From Winogradskya humida (GTDB lineage: Bacteria; Actinomycetota; Actinomycetes; Mycobacteriales; Micromonosporaceae): a stretch of DNA of 64,000 nucleotides. The translations under genes and the position numbers were made by a program. Shown piece by piece: positions 50,352 through 58,253 of the stretch (position 1 is its first letter; each line of letters begins with the position of its first letter). The stretch spans positions 122,650 to 186,649 of the forward strand of contig NZ_BOMN01000112.1 of NCBI RefSeq assembly GCF_016862215.1. The letters are read 5' to 3'. A model generated the notes under the pieces. That model was not told where the DNA came from. It saw only the letters and a list, made by a program, of their open reading frames with translations, and did no database searches.

Positions 50352-50969
50352 ATGAAGGTGCGGACGGTCGCACCCCTGACGGTCTGCATCGTCGCTGGGG
50401 CCGTTGATGGTTGGCTCGGCGTCGCTTACGGGCAGGCACCCGGCACTGAGCGAGCCGTGGGGCTCACCTTGGAGCTGCTGTTCGCGGTCTCGGGAACGGC
50501 GGCGCATCTGTTGCGGCCGCGGAGCCGGATCGATCTCGCGCTGTCGGCGATGTGTCTCGCCGGGATCGCGTCGGATGTCAACATCGGGCTGCAGCTGCCG
50601 TCCGAGCTACCCGATCGGTCCCTGACCGTGCTCCTGGGCGTGCCCGGTCTCTGGTTGCAGATCCCGATCGTGTTCCACTTGATCCTGGCGTATCCGACCG
50701 GCCGGATCGACCGGCGCGGCGAGCGTCTTCTGGTTCGCGCGGCGACCGTGGCCGCCGTGCTGTTCTCGGTGCTGCTCCTGGTCACGAAGACGCCGGTGCC
50801 GCTCTGTGCCGGCTGGTGCGGGCCGAGTCCCGTGCAGCTGGTCGATGATCCGGAGCTCTATCTCGGGCTGCGCGGTACGGCGCTGGTGATCATGCTGGGC
50901 TTCGCGGCGGCCGGGCTGATACTGCTGGTGCGGCGCGAGCGGGATCCGCGGGAGGTGCGGCGGTCGTGA
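50352..50969 (+). CDS. Membrane part of a split sensor-kinase-like protein
   Basis: 205 residues, ATG 50352 with GAGGGA seven nt upstream. Six or so membrane helices (LTVCIVAGAVDGWLGVAYG, LELLFAVSGTAAHLL, FHLILAYPTGRI and others). FHLILAYPTGRI matches the conserved segment in the membrane sensor domain of actinobacterial histidine kinases of the LuxR-linked type. No kinase domain follows: the gene stops and the next starts at GTGA, carrying the continuation. See the next entry. Confidence 0.65.
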   Translation: MKVRTVAPLTVCIVAGAVDGWLGVAYGQAPGTERAVGLTLELLFAVSGTAAHLLRPRSRIDLALSAMCLAGIASDVNIGLQLPSELPDRSLTVLLGVPGLWLQIPIVFHLILAYPTGRIDRRGERLLVRAATVAAVLFSVLLLVTKTPVPLCAGWCGPSPVQLVDDPELYLGLRGTALVIMLGFAAAGLILLVRRERDPREVRRS

Positions 50970-51757
50970 CGTCCGCGATCTCCGTCGTGGCGGTCCTGAT
51001 CCTCACCGGCCAGGTGGCCGGTCTGGTCGCGGCGTATCTGCGGGGCGGGCGGCCGGCACCGTGGGACGGCACGGTCGGTCTGGTGCTCGGCGTGGTGCTG
51101 TTCGGCGCCCTGCCGCTGCTGCTGGTCACCGGGCTGGTCCGGCAACGCCTGGCCTACGCGACGATCGGCGAGGTGCTGGCCCGCGTGCGGGACCTGCCGG
51201 CCGGCGAGCTCGAGGCGACGATCAGCCGCGCCACCGGGGACACCCGCGTGCTGATCGCCCATCTGGCGCACGACGGCTGGCGGGACACGTCAGGTCGCCC
51301 CTGCACGTTGCCGGACGCGACCTCGGGCCTCGCTGTCACGACGATCGGTACGCCTCCCCGCGCAGCCCTGGTGCACACGCCCTCGCTCGCCGCCGAGCCC
51401 GGGTTGCTCGGGTCGGTGCTGTCCCTGGTCGGCCTGGCGTTCACCGATCACGACACCGGAGAGCAGGAGCCCGTGCCGTACGCCTTCATCTCCTACCTGC
51501 GCGAGGACTCCGCCGAGGTGGATCGGCTGGTCGCAGCGTTGCGTGCGCACGGCGTCGAGGAGCTGCGGTTGCGGCTGCGCCCCCGGGACCGGCGGTGGTT
51601 CCTTCCCGTCCGGCTCGGGCCGTGTGAGATTCCCGCGCTGGAACTCGGGGCGGGCGAGACGCTGGAGGATCTGCACGCCGTGGATCTGGCTGAGGACTGG
51701 GATGCCGCGGTGCAGCAGTTGGTACGGGCGATCCGGGGCGCGGATCGGCCGGCGTGA
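50966..51757 (+). CDS. GAF-like sensor fused to a shortened TIR domain
   Basis: 263 residues, GTG 50966 overlapping the previous stop. Two membrane helices lead into RQRLAYATIGEVLARVRDLP and ISRATGDTRVLIAHLA, which match the GAF-like region after the membrane domain of histidine kinases. From about 168, VPYAFISYLREDSAEVDRLV is a TIR start. After LRAHGVEELRLRLRP the sequence jumps to RRWFLPVRLGPCEIPALELG, the late TIR motif, leaving out about 60 residues that normally contain the BB loop and the catalytic glutamate. The usual kinase modules are absent. It looks like a sensor coupled to a probably non-catalytic TIR. Confidence 0.6.
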   Translation: MTSAISVVAVLILTGQVAGLVAAYLRGGRPAPWDGTVGLVLGVVLFGALPLLLVTGLVRQRLAYATIGEVLARVRDLPAGELEATISRATGDTRVLIAHLAHDGWRDTSGRPCTLPDATSGLAVTTIGTPPRAALVHTPSLAAEPGLLGSVLSLVGLAFTDHDTGEQEPVPYAFISYLREDSAEVDRLVAALRAHGVEELRLRLRPRDRRWFLPVRLGPCEIPALELGAGETLEDLHAVDLAEDWDAAVQQLVRAIRGADRPA

Positions 51758-51906
51758 GTGCGATGAAACCGCTCAGGTGGGGGTGGGATACGCCGATGGG
51801 CGGGTGAATCAGGTCTCCTCGGGGTGGGATCGGCCGGGGTGGGGTTGCCGGTGGTGGGAGAATCGTCCGGGGTTCCGGGTGGGGCGAGCAGAGGACGTTG
51901 GTGTAG

Positions 51907-52692
51907 TTGGGGTCGGCGCAGGAGTTCTGGCGGTTGGCGGACGATGAGTTCGAGCGGATGCTCGTGCTCAGCGGCGAGGCCGGGCAGATGGAGCTCAAGC
52001 TTGTCGTGCCCGTGTCGGCGCAGGCGGCGACGTGTGCGGCGCTCGGGGTGCGGATGAGCCGGGCGTCGGCGCGGCGGGTCTATTTCCTCGACACCTTGGG
52101 GCTGGCGCTCCGCAAGCACGGCATCGTGGTGCGGGTGCGCAGCAAGGCGCGGCAGGCCGGGGATTCGGTGATCAAGCTGCGGCCGGTGGAGCCGCGGAGC
52201 CTGCCGGGGCGGTTGCGGCGGTCCAAGCAGTTCGTGGTCGAGGTCGACGCGATGCCGGGTAACTTCGTGTGCTCGGGGGCGTTGAAGGAGCGGCTCGGTG
52301 TGGGTGATGTCGAGCGGGCGATCACCGAGAAGCGGCCGTTGCGCAAGCTGTTCTCGAAGCGGCAGCTGGAGCTTTTCGCGGCGCATGCGCCGGCCGAGGT
52401 CCGGTTCGACGATCTCATGCTGCTGGGGCCGGTGGAGGTGCGCCGGGCGAAGGTTACCCCGGCGGGGATGGACCGTGCGCTGACCGTGGAGCGGTGGACG
52501 TACCCCGATGGGTCCCGGATCCTGGAGATCTCCACGCGCTGTGCGACGGCGGAGTCCCTGCGGGTGACCAAGCGACTGGCCGCGGTGTTGCGGGCGCATC
52601 GGGTGGACATCGCCGATGACCAGCTCACCAAGACGCAGGCGACGCTGGACTACTTCGGCGGTGCCGGCCGGCGGGTGCGGACCGCCGCCTGA
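51907..52692 (+). CDS. CYTH-domain protein
   Basis: 261 residues from TTG 51907. Key CYTH elements: QMELKLVVPVSA (the E-x-K motif), VYFLDTLGLALRKHGIVVRV and VRSKARQAGDSVIKLRPVEP. CYTH enzymes hydrolyse triphosphates (thiamine triphosphate, inorganic triphosphate) or make cAMP, using an acidic tunnel with metal. Which applies is unclear. Start is uncertain; AGAGGA lies 12 nt upstream. The 149-bp gap before it shows nothing clear. Confidence 0.75.
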   Translation: MGSAQEFWRLADDEFERMLVLSGEAGQMELKLVVPVSAQAATCAALGVRMSRASARRVYFLDTLGLALRKHGIVVRVRSKARQAGDSVIKLRPVEPRSLPGRLRRSKQFVVEVDAMPGNFVCSGALKERLGVGDVERAITEKRPLRKLFSKRQLELFAAHAPAEVRFDDLMLLGPVEVRRAKVTPAGMDRALTVERWTYPDGSRILEISTRCATAESLRVTKRLAAVLRAHRVDIADDQLTKTQATLDYFGGAGRRVRTAA

Positions 52693-52695
52693 CCG

Positions 52696-52749
52696 CCCCT
52701 CTTTTGCCAGTGCCGATAGTGGCCCCTCTTTTGCCAGTGCCGAGAGTGG
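52696..52749. repeat. 27-bp tandem direct repeat upstream of the trypsin gene
   Basis: Two adjacent 27-bp copies (52696-52722, 52723-52749) differ at one base; each starts CCCCTCTTTTGCCAGTGCC. Following them, GCCACTATGG (52759-52768) is complementary to the GATAGTGG at the end of the first copy, giving a weak inverted repeat. They could be operator sites or a recent duplication. Confidence 0.7.
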
Positions 52750-52801
52750 CGGAGGGATGCCACTATGGCGGCCGCTGCCGAGCGGACCAAAGGGGCGAGG
52801 G

Positions 52802-53791
52802 ATGATAAACGCTACGCAACGGATTCGTAGCGCAGTGGTGGTGGTCGTGGCAGCAGTCGCCGCTCTGGTCGCCGGTGTGCCCGCTCCCGCGTCGGCGATC
52901 GCCCGCGGGGACGACGTGCCGGACGGCAAGTATCCGTTCGCGGTGAAGATCACCGACATCGGCATCCCGACCCCGGACGGCGGGCGCCGCGACAGCTCCT
53001 GCTCGGCCGGGCTGATCTCGCCGCACTGGCTGCTGACCGCCGGGCACTGCTTCCGCGACGTGAACAACAAGCGCGTCTCGAAGGTGGTCGCGATCCGGAC
53101 GTTCGCCACCGTCGGCCGCGCGGACCTCACCGGTGACGACGGTCAGGAGGCCGACATCATCGCGGTGAAGCAGGCCGGGGTCGCCGATGTCGCGCTCGCG
53201 AAGCTCGACCGCGCGATCACCGGCATCACCCCGCTCAAGCTGGGCACCAGGGCACCCGCGGTCGGCACCAGCGTGCGCCTGACCGGGTTCGGGTTCACCG
53301 ACGAGAGCGACAAGGAGCTGCCGGACCGGATGCAGACCGGCACGTTCAGGGTGACGTCGGTGAGCAAGGCCGAGATCGGCATGACGGGCACGGCGCCGCA
53401 CAAGAACACCAGCGCCTGCGAGCACGACTCGGGTGGCCCGTACTTCACCGAGGCCAAGAACGGCGTCGTCACCGTCGTCGGGGTTGTCAGCCACGGCCCG
53501 AGCTGCCCGCACACGGGCGCCGACGCCGCCGGGCGTACCGACAATCTGGTCCCGTGGATCAAATCGGTCGTCGGCAAGGATCTCGTGCCGTCCGCGTCGC
53601 CCAAGCCGTCGCTCCCCGCAAAGGCGAAGCCCACACCCAGCGCGGCCGTCAAAGCCGCCCCGGCCCCCGAGCCCGCCTCGGTCACCCGGTCCATGCTGCC
53701 GTGGGCGGGTGCCGCGGTCGCGGTGGGCGGCGTGGTCGCGGTGGCGCTGCGGCCCCGCAGGAAGCGCCGCAGCCGGCACCGGCGACTCTAG
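52802..53791 (+). CDS. Membrane-anchored trypsin-like serine protease
   Basis: 329 residues from ATG 52802, with AAAGGGG upstream. Signal sequence to about residue 34 (VVVVAAVAALVAGVPAPASA), then an S1 fold: TAGHC (histidine), DVALAKL (aspartate), CEHDSGGP (serine; HDSGGP in place of GDSGGP) and WIKSV. A Pro/Ala/Lys-rich spacer leads to a C-terminal membrane helix (MLPWAGAAVAVGGVVAVALR) and a basic RRKRR tail, the layout of a cell-surface-anchored protease. Gene follows the CYTH gene in the same direction. Confidence 0.86.
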   Translation: MINATQRIRSAVVVVVAAVAALVAGVPAPASAIARGDDVPDGKYPFAVKITDIGIPTPDGGRRDSSCSAGLISPHWLLTAGHCFRDVNNKRVSKVVAIRTFATVGRADLTGDDGQEADIIAVKQAGVADVALAKLDRAITGITPLKLGTRAPAVGTSVRLTGFGFTDESDKELPDRMQTGTFRVTSVSKAEIGMTGTAPHKNTSACEHDSGGPYFTEAKNGVVTVVGVVSHGPSCPHTGADAAGRTDNLVPWIKSVVGKDLVPSASPKPSLPAKAKPTPSAAVKAAPAPEPASVTRSMLPWAGAAVAVGGVVAVALRPRRKRRSRHRRL

Positions 53792-53807
53792 AAACCCCCT
53801 ATTGAGA

Positions 53808-54551
53808 TCAGAAAGAACCGGTCAGGTTCAGGTCGGTGCCGCTCGAGGTCTTCGCCACCACGCCGTACGCGTCATCGCCGGCATCCCGGCCCCCGTCCGC
53901 GTTCGTGTAACGGGCGTAGAACGTGTACGTGCCCGGGGGCACCGAGTCGCCCGAGGACAGCTCGAAACGGTAGACCAGGGCGTCCTGCTCCTCGGTGACC
54001 GTGCTCGTGACGCTCGCACCCGGAACCCGCTGACTGCCGCCGCGCGACACAAGGTCCGGCGTACGCGTCAATTTGACCAGGACCACCAGCTCGCTCAGCT
54101 CTTGCGTGGTCTTGACCGTGACCACGCTCGTGCCCTGGCTCGCACCCTCGTCCGCGTCGACCGAGCCGTCGGTCCACAGCGGGGTGTCCGCGGCCGGCCT
54201 GCTCGTCGCCGGCTTGCTGCTCGGCTTCTTCTTGGACGCGCTCGGTGATGGCGAGCCCGGGGTGGTCACCGTGGGTAGCGGCGACGCGAGCGAGACCACG
54301 GGCGCGGGCGGCTCCGGGATCGGCCCCCGCTCCCCCGCGAGCGCCCACTGCGCCAGCCCGCCACCACCGAGCAGCGCGACCACCGCGGCGGCCGCACCGG
54401 CCAGCCACATCGGAGCGGGCGAACGCCGCGCGGCCCGTTCACTGCGCATCGCCGTACGCGTGATCCGGTCGTACATCGCCTGACTGTCCGGCTGATGCAC
54501 GGCCGCCTCCGCGCGAACCGCCCGGCGCACCTCATCCTCGACGAGTGTCAC
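53808..54551 (-). CDS. Membrane-anchored partner of the sigma factor
   Basis: 247 residues from GTG 54551, which overlaps the sigma stop (GTGA). A short cytoplasmic part (EDEVRRAVRAEAAVHQ) precedes one membrane helix (about 50-70, MWLAGAAAAVVALLGGGG) and a Ser/Pro/Lys-rich linker ending in a beta-rich domain (SVVTVKTTQELSELVVLVKL, DSVPPGTYTFYARYTN). Same gene position and topology as the protein at 12930-13796, so the second sigma/anti-sigma-like pair of the window; sequences are not obviously homologous. Confidence 0.62.
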   Translation of the reverse strand: MTLVEDEVRRAVRAEAAVHQPDSQAMYDRITRTAMRSERAARRSPAPMWLAGAAAAVVALLGGGGLAQWALAGERGPIPEPPAPVVSLASPLPTVTTPGSPSPSASKKKPSSKPATSRPAADTPLWTDGSVDADEGASQGTSVVTVKTTQELSELVVLVKLTRTPDLVSRGGSQRVPGASVTSTVTEEQDALVYRFELSSGDSVPPGTYTFYARYTNADGGRDAGDDAYGVVAKTSSGTDLNLTGSF

Positions 54552-55051
54552 TGCGCCGTCTCCCAACCGTCGATAAGAGTCGTGTCGCCGCCCAGCAGGC
54601 CGGTGAGCTGCTTGGCACCCCGCGAGGTCGCGCTCTTCACCGCGCCGACCGAGATCCCGAGAATCCCGGCGACCTCCCGCTCGGACAGATCGAACGCGTA
54701 CCGCAGCACCACACACGCCCGCCGGCGATGCGGCAACCGCCGCAACGCGCTGCGAACGTCCAGCACGGCGGGAATGTCGGACTCCGGCGCGCGCCGGAAC
54801 GGCTCCAGCAGCCGCAGCCGTTCGCGCTGCTGACGGCGTACCCACTGCCTGGCCAGGTTGGTGACGATCCCCCGCCCGTACGCGGCGGGATGTTCCGCCG
54901 CCACCACCCGGTCCCAGTGCCGCCACACCTCGGTCAGCGCATCCGCCGCCAGATCATCAGCCACCGACACGTCCCCGGTCAGCAGATACGCCAACCGCGA
55001 GAACGAGTCATGCTGATCCTCGAAATAGGCACGGAACGCGGCTTCCCGCAT
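54548..55051 (-). CDS. SigE-family ECF sigma factor (second copy)
   Basis: 167 residues from ATG 55051. Region 2 is FRAYFEDQHDSFSRLAYLLT and DVSVADDLAADALTEVWRHW; region 4 is LRRLPHRRRACVVLRYAFDL and SEREVAGILGISVGAVKSAT. It is a sister type to the factor at 13793-14302. The frame is open upstream to GTG 55144; the family usually begins close to the MREAAFRAYFE start. No strong ribosome site, so the start is uncertain. Confidence 0.84.
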   Translation of the reverse strand: MREAAFRAYFEDQHDSFSRLAYLLTGDVSVADDLAADALTEVWRHWDRVVAAEHPAAYGRGIVTNLARQWVRRQQRERLRLLEPFRRAPESDIPAVLDVRSALRRLPHRRRACVVLRYAFDLSEREVAGILGISVGAVKSATSRGAKQLTGLLGGDTTLIDGWETAQ

Positions 55052-55170
55052 CGGCACCCCATCACTCGCCCCGGGCTGACGCGCAGCCGACGTCACACGG
55101 CCCGCCTGCCGCGGCACCCGCAGAGCAGCTTCGACAGCAATCACACCCGCAAGTGGCCCAGCACCCCGAA

Positions 55171-55176
55171 TAGGTT
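55171..55176 (+). promoter_or_regulatory. -10 element of the WWRTGGP gene
   Basis: TAGGTT (55171-55176) fits TAnnnT and lies 7 nt before the GTG at 55184, which has no ribosome site, so leaderless expression is likely. No good -35. The GTG sits in the near-palindrome GTGACTCAGGTCAC (55184-55197). Confidence 0.4.
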
Positions 55177-55183
55177 CGCTCTA

Positions 55184-58069
55184 GTGACTCAGGTCACAAC
55201 CAATCCACGTGTACGCCCGGAGATGCTGAACGGCATGGACCGCGACCGGCTCATCGAGAAGGTGTCCGAGTACAACGACGCGGATGACCACGCCGGCACG
55301 TCCCGGCTGATCGCGCAGTGGCTGCTCACCCACGACCCCGCCGAGTCCCCGGAGGAACGCGCCGACCTGCTGCGGGAGCTCGCCGAAGCACAGCTCCGCC
55401 TGGGCGCCGAGGCGCGAGCGCTGGCCCTGCTCGACGCGGCCGCACGCCTGCATCCGCAGGGGTGGACCATGACTCTCTACCTGAACACACTCCGCGCCCG
55501 GGGAGAGGACCAGCGCGTCCACGATCATCTGGCGTCATGGCGAGCGCCCGCACCCGGCGGGACCTGGCCCGACCTGTTCGAGTTCTACCGGGACCTGAGG
55601 CTTCCGGCCCTCGCCCATCAGGCAGCCCAGCATGCACGCAAGGGTGTATGGAAGGTCTTCGTGCCGCCGCAACGGGGGCTGTGGTGGCGCACCGGTGGCC
55701 CACTGTGGTTCGTCCGGGCCGCCATGCGCCGCCGGGAACAGGATCGGCTCGTTCGCAAGCTGGGCACGGGCAGAGCCGCGGAGCCGGCGGATCTCGACGA
55801 AGTGGCGCGGGCAGTACTGGCGGCGGCCGACCGGGACGGCGTGGCATTCGATCAGGCCGCGAGGGCACAACGGTTACGCGGCGAGGGCAAGCCTGTCGAG
55901 GCGGCGAGAGTGCTGACTGGGGCGGACTGGCATCCCCTGGTACTGCTGGAGGCTGTCGGCGCGGCGCGCGACTGTGAGGATCTCGAGTTGGCTCTGCGGC
56001 TCTGCGCCCGCCTGGCCGAGCACGACGCGCAGTACAGCGGACTCGTTGACCAGACGGCACGGGCACTGCTGACGCGCGGCCATCTCCGGCAGGCCTGGGA
56101 CGTGCTGGACACGCGGGGCGGCCATGCCGGGACCTTCCGCAGGCTCCGGATGGAGATCCTCCTCGCCGCCGGGCTGCCGCATCTGGCCGTCGGTGCCCGC
56201 GGCCGGCCGTCGCGGGCCGACCATGATCGTGCGGAGTGGCGAAACTGGTGGTGGCGGACCGGCGGCCCGGTGCCCTTCCTCCGGGCTCGTGGCATCCGGC
56301 GCGAGGAGATCGAGTTCGACTCCTGGGAACCCGCCGCCGATGCCACCACGGCGCTCACCGATCTCACCGCGGCGTTTGTCAGGGCCGCGGAGGTCGACGT
56401 CATCGTGTCGAAAGCCCTGGACCTCAGAATCCAGGACAACCATCCGGAGGCCGTGGCGTTGCTCGCCGCGTCGATCGATCCGGGCCGGCCCTCCGCATTG
56501 CTGCTGACCGAGCTGGCATCAACGCTGTGCTACTACGCGGACGATGACGAGAACGCACTGCTGCAGGCCCGCGAGGCGCGGGCCATGGACCCGGCCAGCC
56601 CGTCCGCGCTGGTCCTGGAGATGGAGATCCTCGGATACCTCGAACGGCGGCACGAAGCGCTTGTCGTTCTCGAGGCGCTCCCCGAGCACATGACGACGCT
56701 GCCGGAGATCCGGGACGCGAGGTCCGACCAGTTCCTGGGGCTGGGCCTCACCACGCTCGCGCACGAGGCATACGGTCCGGCGGCGGGGCTTCCATCGTGG
56801 ATCCGCAACGGTCATCGGCGGCGGTTGTGGTGGCGCACCGGTGGGCCGCTGCGGGCCGTCCGCCGCAACCGGCTGGAGTCCGAGAGGCTGCTGCTGCAGA
56901 CCTGGCAGCGGATCGGCCGGAACCAGGCACGGATCCTGGCGACCGTGGTCGGAGCGGAACAGGCTGTCCGGCTGCGGGCCGTGGCCGAGAGTTTCCACGC
57001 GCGCGAGAACGTTCAGCGACTCCGGTGGTCGAGGGCCCACGTGGTCACGCGCCTGGTGATCGGAGCCGCGGGGTCGGTCGCGGCGGGGCTCGCCCTGGCC
57101 TGGCTCGCCGGGGAGTCGTTGCACCTGGGCGTGGTCTGGCAGGCGGCCGTGGGGCTGGTCGGCGCCAGACTCTGCTACCTCGCGCAGAACACCGCGAACC
57201 GGTTCCCCAAGGCGATGCCGGGAATCGCCGCGGTGGCAGTCGCCGGTTATCTGGTTACCCGGCTGACAGTGGGATGGCCCGACTTCATCGGCGCTCTTGC
57301 GGTCGTGGCGGCGGGGATCGTCCTGGTGCAGCGCGGCGTGGGCGCGCTCGTGGGTGTCGCCGCGGCCCTGACACAGCGGCGGTTCCGGCGCCGGGAGCCG
57401 CGCGGGGCCGCCCTCAGCGAGATGCTCGACCTGCTGGACGACATCTCCCGGCCGGCGCGGCGCGCTGACCTGGCCTGGCGGCGACGGCGGCTGCAGACCC
57501 TGGAGCAGGTGGCGCTGATCATCGAGAGTGACCTGCCTGCCACGTTCGCCGCTCCGGACGCGCACACCGCGGAGCAACTGCGGCGGCGGGCGCGCGGGGC
57601 CGCGGCTGCGGTCCGGGAGCTCAAGTATCAGCTGGTCACCGGGCCTGCCGGGGGCTGGCGGCGGATCGAGGGGGTACTCAAGGCCGACATCGCTGCCCTT
57701 GCGACGGGATCACTTGCGCGGTTGCGGTACGCCGAGCCGGCCTCGGCGCGGGTGCAGACGCGGTCTCGGCGGCAGCTGGTCGCGTACATGGTGCGGATTT
57801 TGTTGTTTGCGGGGTTGCCGTTGGGGGTGGTGCTGGTCAGTCAGCCGTGGTTGCGGTTCAGCGAGACCATTCTGAACTGGGCTCGGCTGCTCGGGGTGGG
57901 GTGGGCGCTGGTGTATGTGCTGGGGACCGTGGATCCGACGTTCGCGGATCGCCTGCGGACGTGGTTTGCGCTGGTCAATCTGGGTCGGGGTAACGGGGAT
58001 CCCGCTCAGTTGGACAGGGCCGAGCGGCCGGGTGGTGGGGAGCAGGCGGCTCGGCGGGGTGAGCGGTGA
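55184..58069 (+). CDS. Large helical membrane protein with three WWRTGGP modules (unrecognised)
   Basis: 961 residues from GTG 55184. Each of three modules carries WWRTGGP (residues 167-173, 356-362, 549-555), spaced 189 and 193 residues apart, each followed by an Arg-rich helix (FVRAAMRRREQDRLV; FLRARGIRREEIEF; AVRRNRLESERLL). Between them are TPR-like helix pairs (LALLDAAARLHPQGW, LLAASIDPGRPSALLLTELA). From about 620 several membrane helices follow, then a charged region and two final helices (ILLFAGLPLGVVLV, LLGVGWALVYVLG). The tandem structure implies ancestral triplication. I do not recognise the family. Upstream ORF extension is rejected because it is antisense to the sigma gene. Confidence 0.72.
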   Translation: MTQVTTNPRVRPEMLNGMDRDRLIEKVSEYNDADDHAGTSRLIAQWLLTHDPAESPEERADLLRELAEAQLRLGAEARALALLDAAARLHPQGWTMTLYLNTLRARGEDQRVHDHLASWRAPAPGGTWPDLFEFYRDLRLPALAHQAAQHARKGVWKVFVPPQRGLWWRTGGPLWFVRAAMRRREQDRLVRKLGTGRAAEPADLDEVARAVLAAADRDGVAFDQAARAQRLRGEGKPVEAARVLTGADWHPLVLLEAVGAARDCEDLELALRLCARLAEHDAQYSGLVDQTARALLTRGHLRQAWDVLDTRGGHAGTFRRLRMEILLAAGLPHLAVGARGRPSRADHDRAEWRNWWWRTGGPVPFLRARGIRREEIEFDSWEPAADATTALTDLTAAFVRAAEVDVIVSKALDLRIQDNHPEAVALLAASIDPGRPSALLLTELASTLCYYADDDENALLQAREARAMDPASPSALVLEMEILGYLERRHEALVVLEALPEHMTTLPEIRDARSDQFLGLGLTTLAHEAYGPAAGLPSWIRNGHRRRLWWRTGGPLRAVRRNRLESERLLLQTWQRIGRNQARILATVVGAEQAVRLRAVAESFHARENVQRLRWSRAHVVTRLVIGAAGSVAAGLALAWLAGESLHLGVVWQAAVGLVGARLCYLAQNTANRFPKAMPGIAAVAVAGYLVTRLTVGWPDFIGALAVVAAGIVLVQRGVGALVGVAAALTQRRFRRREPRGAALSEMLDLLDDISRPARRADLAWRRRRLQTLEQVALIIESDLPATFAAPDAHTAEQLRRRARGAAAAVRELKYQLVTGPAGGWRRIEGVLKADIAALATGSLARLRYAEPASARVQTRSRRQLVAYMVRILLFAGLPLGVVLVSQPWLRFSETILNWARLLGVGWALVYVLGTVDPTFADRLRTWFALVNLGRGNGDPAQLDRAERPGGGEQAARRGER

Positions 58070-58253
58070 GAGGGGGTGTGCAAGTGAGTTCGGGGCGAGG
58101 GCCAACGGTTTTTGTTAGTTTCCTACAACTGTGGCGCCTCAGAGTGCCGCTCTTCAGCATGGCGCTGGTCGGCCTCAAGCGGAAGGGTGAACACTGCCGT
58201 GGACCCGTGTGTCACGGTGCGTAAGACATTGGACTACAGGAGGGCTCGGTCGG
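58070..58253. other. 184-bp leader region of the carboxylase
   Basis: Contains TACAAC (58124-58129) as a possible -10 with no clear -35, overlapped by the partial inverted repeat TTGTTAG / CTACAA (58113-58128). The ribosome site AGGAGGG lies at 58238-58244. The leader is over 100 nt, longer than usual in this window. Confidence 0.35.

Noticed and set aside
54545..55183. N-terminal extension of the WWRTGGP gene
   Set aside because: Antisense to the SigE-type sigma factor; no similarity begins there, and a leaderless start fits GTG 55184.
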